A DNA stretch of 41,526 bases from Caldalkalibacillus salinus (GTDB lineage Bacteria > Bacillota > Bacilli > Caldalkalibacillales > JCM-10596), in contig NZ_JAERVL010000013.1 in the NCBI RefSeq assembly GCF_016745835.1, positions 1-41,526 of the forward strand, in the 5' to 3' direction. The translations under genes and the position numbers were made by a program. The notes beneath the pieces were generated by a model, which worked only from the letters and a program-made list of their open reading frames with translations, made no database searches and was not told where the DNA came from. Of the stretch, positions 27,476-34,385 are shown piece after piece. Numbering within the stretch: position 1 is the first letter of the stretch; each line of letters begins with the position of its first letter.

Positions 27476-27492
27476 CGGTTGTCCGGTCAGCA
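27470..27492 (-). promoter_or_regulatory. Shared 23-nt attenuator element, cysP copy
   Basis: Identical over 23 nt to the element at 19500-19522 before metI, with the same offset to a terminator. Its last bases, GAGGC, are the foot of the terminator 5' arm. The flanks on both sides differ from the metI copy, so identity is confined to the element. Confidence 0.78.
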
Positions 27493-27639
27493 AGTTATCC
27501 AGTCTAATTTATGTGTCTATGTTTATGTGTTGGCGTGGTTGTAATTATGTGTGTTGGGTTTTAGTGCTAAGTGGTGCTACCAGGGGAGATATCATGCTCC
27601 CATGCTATTCGATGCACTCTCACTATGTCCTTGGTCGTT

Positions 27640-27675
27640 ATTATATACCTAGTATTCCTAGTCGTCAACTAGTAT
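27640..27675 (-). promoter_or_regulatory. Sigma-A promoter of the sulfate operon with ATACTAG repeats
   Basis: TTGACG (27663-27668) and TATAAT (27640-27645) are 17 bp apart. ATACTAG occurs twice (27675-27669 and 27655-27649) with another CTAG between, overlapping the -35 and spacer. This could be a repressor site, for example for a CymR-like regulator, but it does not clearly match the CymR consensus I know. Confidence 0.8.
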
Positions 27676-27736
27676 TTAAATGAAACCTGAATACTTCAAA
27701 TGATTGAAATGTTTTGAATCGATTGAGCGTAGAAGA

Positions 27737-28264
27737 TTATACTGATGCTGTCTGAGACTTTTGAGTTGTTTGGACCGTACGTTTACGGCTTTTGTACCAA
27801 ATGATACTAAATAAAACTAAGGTTAAAACGAGGCTGGAATGAAAGATGACATGAACGGTGTTAGGCACAATGCCATTCATGTATGGTAGAAACGCATGCG
27901 TGTTGCCAAACATGGTATTGTATCGATCGACAAAGGCGGCGTCCCCCGTCCCGAATAAGTAGGGTACCCACCAAGCCATAATAGCACCTATGAGCACTGA
28001 GGTGTAAGAGATAAAGATGAACAAGCTCGCTACGAGAGGGTATTTTTTACCCATATAGATGAGTGTTAAGGTCACCCCTATCAATGGCCATATACTATTT
28101 AATACCGTCCCTCGAATCATTTCTCCTGTACTATTCTCAGCTTTTACTGCTTGCACGTCGTTCAATGAACCTATAGGTATCCAATCGTGAAACAAACAAA
28201 ACATGAGAATGAGGCCTTGTACACTTAAAAATACGTACTCCATACGCGTGACTTCTCGCTTCAT
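27737..28264 (-). CDS. Four-helix membrane protein of unknown function
   Basis: A 175-residue protein with four hydrophobic segments (about 8-28, 58-76, 80-100 and 133-155), short loops and a basic, Gln/Thr-rich cytoplasmic tail. AGAGAGGAGTATGTC sets the start. There are no cysteine or histidine clusters and no enzymatic motif. It is transcribed on its own: the sulfate operon promoter lies just downstream on the same strand, and no terminator hairpin is visible between. I do not recognise the family. Confidence 0.75.
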   Translation of the reverse strand: MKREVTRMEYVFLSVQGLILMFCLFHDWIPIGSLNDVQAVKAENSTGEMIRGTVLNSIWPLIGVTLTLIYMGKKYPLVASLFIFISYTSVLIGAIMAWWVPYLFGTGDAAFVDRYNTMFGNTHAFLPYMNGIVPNTVHVIFHSSLVLTLVLFSIIWYKSRKRTVQTTQKSQTASV

Positions 28265-28502
28265 GACATACTCCTCTCTACTTAAACAATATTTGTAATT
28301 GATATACGCTTATACTATAATATACCATTTCTAGTTTAGCAACAGCATACTGTCTTTAAAAAACTAAAAAAACTGTTCTACGTCAAATGTTGGGTAGGGA
28401 AAGAAGACCTGAATAAAGGCGGCAGATAAACCCTTCAGCACATCCCTTCATCCCCCATGTCTGAATTCATATAGCAGTTTCATAGGTGTATTGTAGAGCT
28501 TA

Positions 28503-28530
28503 AAAAAGTGGAAGACCTCATCTTCCACTT
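28503..28530 (-). terminator. Terminator of the copC-copD unit
   Basis: AAGTGGAAGA pairs with TCTTCCACTT (10 bp), with a 5-nt loop; on the minus strand TTTTTT follows. It lies about 100 bp after copD. Confidence 0.8.
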
Positions 28531-28548
28531 AAGTACTGCTGCTATTGA

Positions 28549-28600
28549 CTTAGTCATCCTATGTGGCTTAGTCATCCTATGTGGCTTAGTCATCCTATGT
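28549..28600. repeat. Three tandem 18-bp units, non-coding
   Basis: CTTAGTCATCCTATGTGG repeats at 28549, 28567 and 28585 (the last unit lacks its final two bases), nearly identical. It lies between copD and its terminator, so it is part of the 3' untranslated region. Confidence 0.9.
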
Positions 28601-28632
28601 CACCCATTGGTTGGCATCGTTAGAAATTTTGG

Positions 28633-29748
28633 CTAGTATGTAATGCTTAACATAATCGCTGAGTAGCTGGTGATCACAAACAACACGCTAGCACTTAAAG
28701 ACACTAAGGATGAATAGTCGCGTTTGAATGAGACAACGGAACTTACGAGTAGCGCAATCGCTATAACAAATAGTAAGATACTTGTCACATTAAAACCAAA
28801 TGTCAGTGGTATATCGGACTGTACAACGCCCTGGTGAAAAAGAGTGAACAGCGGTGAAGGCCCCTCATGTGACAAAACACTATGAATATCGTGAGGTGGC
28901 GCTTGCTGACTTAGAGCCGCCGTTGCTGTCAATATCAAGATAATAATAATGCTTTCTGCCCTCATCCAAGGATACGGGTTTGTGATAGATTTGCTCGACA
29001 ATCTTCTTTTCATTAGAAAGCCATTAATGAAAGCAAACGCGAATAAAGGTATAATGAGTAAATGTTTAATTAACAAAGATTGTCCGTAAGAAATGGCCCA
29101 GGTACTAGGATAGGCCTCAAAACTATTAACGACTTTCATCAGTCCAAATCCGGCGGCTACGATGAGAACGACACAAACCGTCGCAACGGGATGGTACCAT
29201 GTTAGAAAGGAACGAAAGTGTTTGGCCTCTTGGCCCCACCATCCTATCACGAGCATGATGCCCACCCATACAGTGACGCAGACAAAATGAACGGTTTGAG
29301 AAATGAAACCTATGCTTTTAGATATAGACGCCGCATGACTCGTCCAGCAAATTAATATAACAAGTAATAAAATAAACATCATCGCAATGATGGAAATTGA
29401 TTTGCCTTGTGGATGATAAAACACGCCTTTTTTCTTTTCATGAATAAGTGATATAAATCCTAAAATGATACATATTAGAGTGATTAAAATCCACACTTGA
29501 CCTACACTCGATACAAACGTCACAGACAGAAGCGCATCGGTCCACCCAACTCTATCTTTAAGGTATAAAATAATGTCTAACGCAGGAAAATACGAAAACA
29601 CTGTTATAGCGATTAAAGACGTCATCAGCACCGACGTTGGCATATAAACTCTTGGTTTTTTATCTATGGGGATTAATTGTAAAATAAAATGTCCCAGAAG
29701 GATACATATCGAAACATAAAGCAATGTCTGGCCCAATGTATAGATCAT
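28633..29748 (-). CDS. CopD-family copper transport membrane protein
   Basis: A 371-residue protein with about nine membrane helices. A CopD-type core is seen at QTVHFVCVTVWVGIMLVIGWWG (His and Trp at the helix start), GFGLMKVVNSFEAYPSTWAISYGQSLLIKHLLI, and the C-terminal HDIHSVLSHEGPSPLF. The last helix pair closes the domain. The start ATG directly follows the copC stop, with AGGAGGAG ten bases upstream, so they are cotranscribed. The pair resembles the halves of B. subtilis YcnJ, which is involved in copper acquisition, but the direction of transport is not proven. Confidence 0.85.
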   Translation of the reverse strand: MIYTLGQTLLYVSICILLGHFILQLIPIDKKPRVYMPTSVLMTSLIAITVFSYFPALDIILYLKDRVGWTDALLSVTFVSSVGQVWILITLICIILGFISLIHEKKKGVFYHPQGKSISIIAMMFILLLVILICWTSHAASISKSIGFISQTVHFVCVTVWVGIMLVIGWWGQEAKHFRSFLTWYHPVATVCVVLIVAAGFGLMKVVNSFEAYPSTWAISYGQSLLIKHLLIIPLFAFAFINGFLMKRRLSSKSITNPYPWMRAESIIIILILTATAALSQQAPPHDIHSVLSHEGPSPLFTLFHQGVVQSDIPLTFGFNVTSILLFVIAIALLVSSVVSFKRDYSSLVSLSASVLFVITSYSAIMLSITY

Positions 29749-30381
29749 CTAACCGTTACTCCTCCTACTCACATACCAAAAACTAGATCCACCTAACAAA
29801 ACGATGATAGACATCATCGTTATAAAAGGAAAGGACTGTTCTTGGTGTGCATGAGAGGAAGCATTCTGAGACAATGTTTTAGTGTCTGTACTGTCCGATT
29901 CTAGTGATTCAGCATGCTTTTCCTCATCTATCTCTGTTCCGTCCTGCTCTTCGGATCTTGTATGCTCCACTGATGTAGATCGATTCTCCCCCTGTGCTTC
30001 CCCATTGGCTTCCTGTTCAGGACGAGGTTGATCAGCATGAACATCGAAAGAAAAGCTTCCTTGGATCAGATGGCCGTCAGCTCCGATAATATCCCAGTTT
30101 ACAGTGTATGTACCCGTCGTTAACCGTTCTGTCATCGTGCCACTCATCACGTTCTTTTCTATGTTGGTTGAAGATGTCTGATAGACCTCTCCTGCTTCAT
30201 CCACGACTTCAAAAGTACTTTGTGGCTCTACTTTCGTATCAAAATATAATATTATTTCTTTTACAGGTTGTCCTACGTCTGCCCCTGCCTGTGGATTGGA
30301 ATCATTAAGATATGTATGGGCTTGAGTTGTAGTTGGGAAAAATAAAAGTAGGCTTGCAGCCATGATTAATATCCTTTTCAT
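29749..30381 (-). CDS. CopC-domain secreted/membrane-anchored copper-binding protein
   Basis: A 210-residue protein. A signal peptide (MKRILIMAASLLLFFPTTTQA) is followed immediately by His, the N-terminal copper ligand in CopC. The CopC beta-barrel spans about residues 22-118 (HTYLNDSNPQAGADVGQPV, IILYFDTKVEP, YTVNWDIIGADGHLIQGSFSFDV, with the Asp-Gly-His ligand region). A long acidic, Glu/Ser/Thr-rich linker (about 120-178) leads to a C-terminal membrane helix. The start at 30381 follows AAGGCGGGACTTTG. It forms an operon with the copD-like gene. Confidence 0.9.
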   Translation of the reverse strand: MKRILIMAASLLLFFPTTTQAHTYLNDSNPQAGADVGQPVKEIILYFDTKVEPQSTFEVVDEAGEVYQTSSTNIEKNVMSGTMTERLTTGTYTVNWDIIGADGHLIQGSFSFDVHADQPRPEQEANGEAQGENRSTSVEHTRSEEQDGTEIDEEKHAESLESDSTDTKTLSQNASSHAHQEQSFPFITMMSIIVLLGGSSFWYVSRRSNG

Positions 30382-30794
30382 CAAAGTCCCGCCTTTCAAG
30401 TCCTTAAAGTCCTTACCGTTTCTGTATAGGGATTATGGCAACTCTTTTGCCTCTCAACTCTGCTTTTTCTCAACTAAGCCTCTTCCTAGCATAAACGCTG
30501 AATTTTTTGTCGATTCTTAATTTAAGGATAAATCTTTTGTCAATCATTGTCGAGAACCATATTTTAACCATCAATATTCAATGTTTCCATATTTTTATAT
30601 TTTTTATGTGAATAATGCCCCAACAATACGATGATCAAAATGGGCGGAAAAAAGAATCGTGGTTTTAACCATATCATTGAGCATGAAACACCAAAAAGAG
30701 TAGCAAGCCCTTACCGCCTACTACTCTTCAAAGTTAAATGACTTTGTTTAGCTCAGATGGCCTGTTTTTTTCAAGTCTTTACTTCGGATCATTT
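30382..30794. other. Intergenic region upstream of copC
   Basis: 413 bp holding the terminator of the WrbA-type gene and the presumed copC promoter. A TATACA (minus strand, near 30423) is present without a convincing -35. The rest (about 30470-30650) is AT-rich with no clear frame or structure. Confidence 0.5.
30693..30728 (-). terminator. Terminator of the WrbA-type gene
   Basis: AAGAGTAG (30696-30703) pairs with CTACTCTT (30721-30728); on the minus strand it runs into TTTTTGG. Confidence 0.75.
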
Positions 30795-31457
30795 TTATTC
30801 TTTTAACGTACTAATCGCTTTTGCTATGGTCACTGTACGTTTCGCTTGGTGTTTAACCGCTTCCTCAACATCTTCTTGCATATGACCATCTTGGTCTACA
30901 GTGACACTCGTACCGTATGGGTTTCCACCTGAAGTGAACGCCACAGGATCAGTATAAGCAGGCGACGCAATAATGGCGCCCCAATGGTGCATCGTTGTGT
31001 AGAGATTTAAGATGGTGGCCTCTTGTCCTCCATGTGGATTATTTGCTGAGGCCATTGCACTGACAACTTTGTTCACTAGTTTACCGTTAAACCACAGTCC
31101 TCCCGTTGTATCGAGGAACTGTTTCATCTGAGCGGGTACGTTACCAAAACGTGTTGGCACACTGAAGATAATAGCGTCAGCGTTTTCTAGGTCATCTAAG
31201 GTGACTTCAGGTACGTCTTGAGTGGCTTCGATATGCGCTTTCCATGCTGGATTGGACTCAATCGCATCTTTAGGGGCAAGCTCAGGTACTTTTAAAATTT
31301 TCACATCTGCACCTGCAGCCTTACCTCCTTCTGCTGCCCATTGTGCTAATTGGTAGTTTGTCCCTGTTGAACTATAATAAATAATCGCTAACTTAATGTC
31401 TGCCATCGTATCATTCTCCTTTGTGTTTTTTCCAAATAACTTATCTAAGAATCCCAT
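30795..31457 (-). CDS. wrbA: WrbA-type NAD(P)H:quinone oxidoreductase (flavodoxin fold)
   Basis: A 220-residue FMN protein that would reduce quinones by two electrons and avoid semiquinone formation. The FMN phosphate loop is YYSSTGTNYQLA; SVPTRFGNVPAQMKQFLDTTGGLW and the segment SANNPHGGQEATILNLYTTMHHWG are WrbA hallmarks. Start: ATG 31457 (MGFLDKLF) has AGAGGTGACTGAC before it; an inner ATG 31406 (MADIKL) has AAAGGAG nine bases upstream and matches the usual start of the family. Both could be used. It neighbours mhqD, mhqO and mhqR, which suggests a shared quinone-stress role, though no operator is seen just upstream. Confidence 0.9.
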   Translation of the reverse strand: MGFLDKLFGKNTKENDTMADIKLAIIYYSSTGTNYQLAQWAAEGGKAAGADVKILKVPELAPKDAIESNPAWKAHIEATQDVPEVTLDDLENADAIIFSVPTRFGNVPAQMKQFLDTTGGLWFNGKLVNKVVSAMASANNPHGGQEATILNLYTTMHHWGAIIASPAYTDPVAFTSGGNPYGTSVTVDQDGHMQEDVEEAVKHQAKRTVTIAKAISTLKE

Positions 31458-31596
31458 GTCAGTCACCTCTACTCATATTTCTGCCCACGCTGAGATCGTA
31501 TGTTATACCACCTCCAAGAACAACTGGATACACGTCAACGACTGTTTGTCCATATTTATTGGTTACCCAATTAGAGGGTAATTTATTCTTAAAAGC

Positions 31597-31626
31597 CAAC
31601 ATAGCGCTTGACTATGTTGATTTTTT
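31597..31626. terminator. Terminator after mhqD
   Basis: CAACATAG (31597-31604) pairs with CTATGTTG (31612-31619), 7-nt loop. A T run follows on the plus strand (31621-31626), and a shorter CTTTT on the minus strand, where it would end the mhqD message. Confidence 0.65.
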
Positions 31627-31730
31627 AAGCAAAGTTTTAAACAAAACAAATAACTAATATATCGTCTAGTTCATTTAAAAAGTAAGCACCTTACCTGTAG
31701 GTATGAGAACATAAGCAGCATTCTAGAAGG

Positions 31731-32339
31731 TTAGTAACGGGCTTGATACCAGGCCGCTGCCGCTTGTACTTCGGTCTGGGTTAAGCTATGCCCCTGTTGT
31801 TCCCAATGGAGTTCAACCTCGGCGCCAGCTTCTTGTAAAGTATCTTTAAGCTCCATAGACTCTTCAGGGGAACAAATGGGGTCGTTCTTCCCTGCTCCGA
31901 TAAAGACAGGCGTAGCTGATAAGTCGGGTAACGTCACTCCTCTTCTTGGTACCATAGGGTGGTGTAGGATGGCCCCCTTCAATGCGTTTTCATAATGATA
32001 AAGGAGGCTACCGGCTATGTTAGCACCATTAGAGTACCCCACAGCCAGTACATTTTGACGATCAAATCCGTACTGCTGCGCAGATTCGTCTAGAAATTGA
32101 TTCAATTCTTTTGTACGAAAAATTAGATCATCCTCATCAAATACGCCTTCAGCTAAACGGCGAAAAAATCTGGGCATGCCGTTTTCGGACACGTTCCCTC
32201 GAACACTTAACACGGAGGCTGTGTCATCGATCATGGCCGCGAGAGGGAGTAAGTCTCTTTCATTACCGCCTGTGCCATGGAGTAATAACAGTACGGGCTT
32301 CGTTTCATCTGATCCTTTTTGAAAAATATGTTCCATCAT
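31731..32339 (-). CDS. mhqD: MhqD-like alpha/beta hydrolase (phospholipase/carboxylesterase family)
   Basis: A 202-residue hydrolase. LLLLHGTGGNERDLLPLA is the oxyanion-hole region; the triad is Ser in GYSNGAN (about 103), Asp in GKNDPICS (about 150) and His in QQGHSLTQ (about 185). Size and motifs match B. subtilis MhqD, which is induced with a ring-cleavage dioxygenase by hydroquinones under MhqR. The next gene upstream encodes that dioxygenase. The start has AAAGGAGAGAATC before two ATG codons. It may hydrolyse esters or ring-cleavage products; the true substrate is unknown. Confidence 0.88.
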   Translation of the reverse strand: MMEHIFQKGSDETKPVLLLLHGTGGNERDLLPLAAMIDDTASVLSVRGNVSENGMPRFFRRLAEGVFDEDDLIFRTKELNQFLDESAQQYGFDRQNVLAVGYSNGANIAGSLLYHYENALKGAILHHPMVPRRGVTLPDLSATPVFIGAGKNDPICSPEESMELKDTLQEAGAEVELHWEQQGHSLTQTEVQAAAAWYQARY

Positions 32340-32451
32340 GATTCTCTCCTTTATCGTCTGATAAGTGTATGGCGTGCGTCTAGGGTTTGGTTAATGTCAT
32401 ACCCTCGCATAGCTATCATGCTCTTGTGCCAGAAGACATGTGAACAGCGGT

Positions 32452-33402
32452 TTAACGGGCATCCTGATCTTGTTCAGGTACAGTGATCGGTTGAAGATGG
32501 TCCTCAATCTTCTCTCTCTGTGTTTCATACCATTCTGGTAGCTTAAGTGAGTGCCCAAGCTCATCGTAAGTTTCATCTACTTCAAATCCGGGTGGGTCGG
32601 TGGCTATTTCAAATAGGATTTGACCATGCTCCCGGAAGTAGATGGAGTTAAAATACTGTCTCGGTTGCACCGGAGTGACGTGATAACCCTGGTCTTGTAT
32701 GAGTTGTCTCCACTCTAACTGCTCTCCATCATCTTTCGTTCGCCAGGCGATATGATGAACCGTACCAACCCCAGTCACTCCTCTCTGTCTAGTTGTAAGA
32801 CTCATGTCGATGATGCTACCGATGTCGCCCGGGGCTTTAAACCGAAGGAGGTCATTTTCCGCTCCCCATTTTTCCAGGCCCAGTATATTAGTGAGAAGGC
32901 TTTCCGTATACTGTGGGTGGTGAGACCATAACGTTGCGCCAGCAAAGCCTTTAATGGCCACTTCGGGGGTAATTTCACCAATTGCCCACTGACTTAAGTC
33001 ACCTTGATTATTTTCAACCAAGGATAGCTTTAGTCCATGAGGGTCTTCAAAGTGGATCGACTTCTCTCCGAAACGTTCAAGGTGATTATAGGGTACCTTA
33101 AAGTGGGCTAGCCTTTCCTCCCAGAACGCTAAACTGCCTTGTGGTACAGCAAAAGCGGTCGTTCCCACTTGCCCGCTCCCCACTCTGCCACGTCTCCCAT
33201 TAGGCCAAGGAAAGAAAGTCATAATCGTGCCCGGACTGCCACTATCATTACCAAAATACAAATGGTACGTCCCGGGATCATCAAAATTCACGGTACGCTT
33301 AACTAGACGTAACCCTAGTAGGCCGGCGTAAAAATCGACATTCTCTTGAGGGTGGCCTACAATTGCAGAAATGTGATGAATGCCCATCGTTTGTTTCGCC
33401 AT
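32452..33402 (-). CDS. mhqO: MhqO-like ring-cleaving dioxygenase (VOC superfamily)
   Basis: A 316-residue protein with two VOC modules. GIHHISAIVGHPQENVDFYAGLLGLRLVKRTVNFDDPGTYHLYFG opens the first; FAGATLWSHHPQYTE and GTVHHIAWRTKDDGEQ open the second; FREHGQILFEIATDPPGF carries the last metal ligand (His/His/Glu set). This is the architecture of the MhqA/MhqO/MhqE family of hydroquinone dioxygenases. AGAGGAGCGGGATAT places the start at 33402, not at the longer frame to 33447. An operator-like repeat lies 80 bp upstream. Confidence 0.9.
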   Translation of the reverse strand: MAKQTMGIHHISAIVGHPQENVDFYAGLLGLRLVKRTVNFDDPGTYHLYFGNDSGSPGTIMTFFPWPNGRRGRVGSGQVGTTAFAVPQGSLAFWEERLAHFKVPYNHLERFGEKSIHFEDPHGLKLSLVENNQGDLSQWAIGEITPEVAIKGFAGATLWSHHPQYTESLLTNILGLEKWGAENDLLRFKAPGDIGSIIDMSLTTRQRGVTGVGTVHHIAWRTKDDGEQLEWRQLIQDQGYHVTPVQPRQYFNSIYFREHGQILFEIATDPPGFEVDETYDELGHSLKLPEWYETQREKIEDHLQPITVPEQDQDAR

Positions 33403-33483
33403 ATATCCCGCTCCTCTTCGTTGTATTATTTTTTTTAGCGTATCCAACCACGTGAATGATCAAACCAACTACCCTAATATCAT

Positions 33484-33503
33484 ATATCTTTATTTCGAGA
33501 TAT
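33484..33503 (-). promoter_or_regulatory. Probable MhqR operator upstream of mhqO
   Basis: ATATCTTTATTTCGAGATAT has matching ATATCT/AGATAT ends and shares the half-site TCGAGATA with the site before mhqR. It lies in the mhqO promoter region. Confidence 0.65.
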
Positions 33504-33515
33504 TTTTTTTATAAA

Positions 33516-33549
33516 AAATGATGACCGAGACCATCACGAATCATCATTT
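33516..33549 (-). terminator. Terminator of the mhqR transcript
   Basis: AAATGATGA (33516-33524) pairs with TCATCATTT (33541-33549), with a 16-nt loop; TTTTTT follows on the minus strand. Nearby (33555-33592) ATAAAACCCTTT occurs twice as a short direct repeat. Confidence 0.75.
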
Positions 33550-33686
33550 AAAGCCCTTAAACCATAAAACCCTTTACTATAAAACCCTTTCATCTGGCGT
33601 CATACTTGACGCATTCAGTCTTCGGATTTAGGACTGCTCAGGTTGCTTTTTATCTATCAATTATATAGTTTATAGGTTTGGCAAGA

Positions 33687-34142
33687 TTAGGCATCAATGT
33701 CTTTGACGAATAACCCTAGCTTTTTCAATTTATCAATCATTGTTGCTTTCTCGTCATTATCTAACACACTAAACATCTCTTCTAAAGCCTCACGATGTCT
33801 GGGAAAGATATCATCCATAAGCGTTTTACCATTGGTCGTAATCGCAGCATACGTCACTCTGCGATCCTTAGGGCAGGATCGACGCTCAAGGTACCCTTTT
33901 TGTTCTAATCGATCAACGACATAAGTGATGCTGCCACTTGCTAGAAGAACCCTCTTTCCTATTTGCTGAATCGGTTGATCCCCTTTATGGTATAGCAACT
34001 CGAGGACTTGAAACTCAGTTGGATTCAAACCATGACTTCTCATATCCGATTCAACGCGGTCCGCTATTTCTCGTGCTGCCTTGTTCAAGACAACGAATAA
34101 CTTGAGTGCGAGATCATTTTCATTATTCTTTTGTGTATTCAT
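33687..34142 (-). CDS. mhqR: MarR-family regulator, MhqR-like
   Basis: A 151-residue winged-helix protein. LNPTEFQVLELLYHKGDQPIQQIGKRVLLASGSITYVVDRLEQKGYLERRSCPKDRRVTYAAITTNGK is the MarR DNA-binding region; the DRR wing is intact. One cysteine (RRSCPKD) lies near the wing and could be a redox or electrophile sensor, but that is speculation. The assignment as MhqR comes from the neighbouring mhqO and mhqD and from the TATCTCGA operators in front of mhqR and mhqO. ATG 34142 has AAAGGTG 8 nt upstream; the GTG at 34151 lies too close to it. Confidence 0.85.
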   Translation of the reverse strand: MNTQKNNENDLALKLFVVLNKAAREIADRVESDMRSHGLNPTEFQVLELLYHKGDQPIQQIGKRVLLASGSITYVVDRLEQKGYLERRSCPKDRRVTYAAITTNGKTLMDDIFPRHREALEEMFSVLDNDEKATMIDKLKKLGLFVKDIDA

Positions 34143-34182
34143 CAATGTCACACCTTTAATATATCAACAACATTTTTTCGCA

Positions 34183-34204
34183 TTTATCTCGAATTCAAGA
34201 TAAA
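34183..34204 (-). promoter_or_regulatory. MhqR operator upstream of mhqR
   Basis: A 22-bp near-perfect palindrome, TTTATCTC, GAATTC, AAGATAAA, with a single mismatched pair. It lies 41 bp before the mhqR start, as for autoregulation. A weaker relative (TTTATCTCAAACTTGATG) lies at 34247-34264. Confidence 0.75.
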
Positions 34205-34313
34205 TATACTTTATTCTGATTCCAATGTCAAATGATAATCTGAAGCTTTATCTCAAACTTGATGAATTCACCTTTAGTATATAGACACATGTTTATATTT
34301 AATGGTTGCAAAA

Positions 34314-34385
34314 ATCGAGTAGGAGGGGAAATAACCCCCGTCCTCTCACACCACCGTGCGTACGGTTCCGTACACGGCGGTTCAA
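34314..34385 (-). ncRNA. Group II intron domains V and VI
   Basis: Domain V (about 34385-34341, minus strand) folds from GCCGTGTACGG and CCGTACGCACGGT around a GAA-type loop. Domain VI follows (ACGGGGG, TTATTT, CCCCTCCT), with a candidate bulged A in the CCTACTCGAT segment or the stem. The stop codon of the reverse transcriptase lies at the edge of domain V. Confidence 0.8.

Larger units (their letters stand above)
27345..27645 (-). other. Long leader of the sulfate operon
   Basis: About 265 nt from the likely transcription start to cysP. Going 5' to 3' it can form GGGAG/CTCCC inside AGTGC/GCACT (about 27620-27550). A C/A-rich, poorly structured stretch follows (about 27555-27500), then the shared 23-nt element and a terminator. 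I find no S-box, T-box (no TGGNACCGCG) or other known aptamer, and no clear leader peptide. Confidence 0.7.
28265..28632. other. Intergenic region with terminator and tandem repeat
   Basis: It holds the copD terminator and an 18-bp tandem repeat (separate entries). The stretch 28380-28500 shows no open frame, promoter or structured element that I can support. Confidence 0.6.

Noticed and set aside
34247-34264. Third MhqR operator (TTTATCTCAAACTTGATG)
   Set aside because: Only the left half matches and the symmetry is poor. It is mentioned with the better site but not listed alone.
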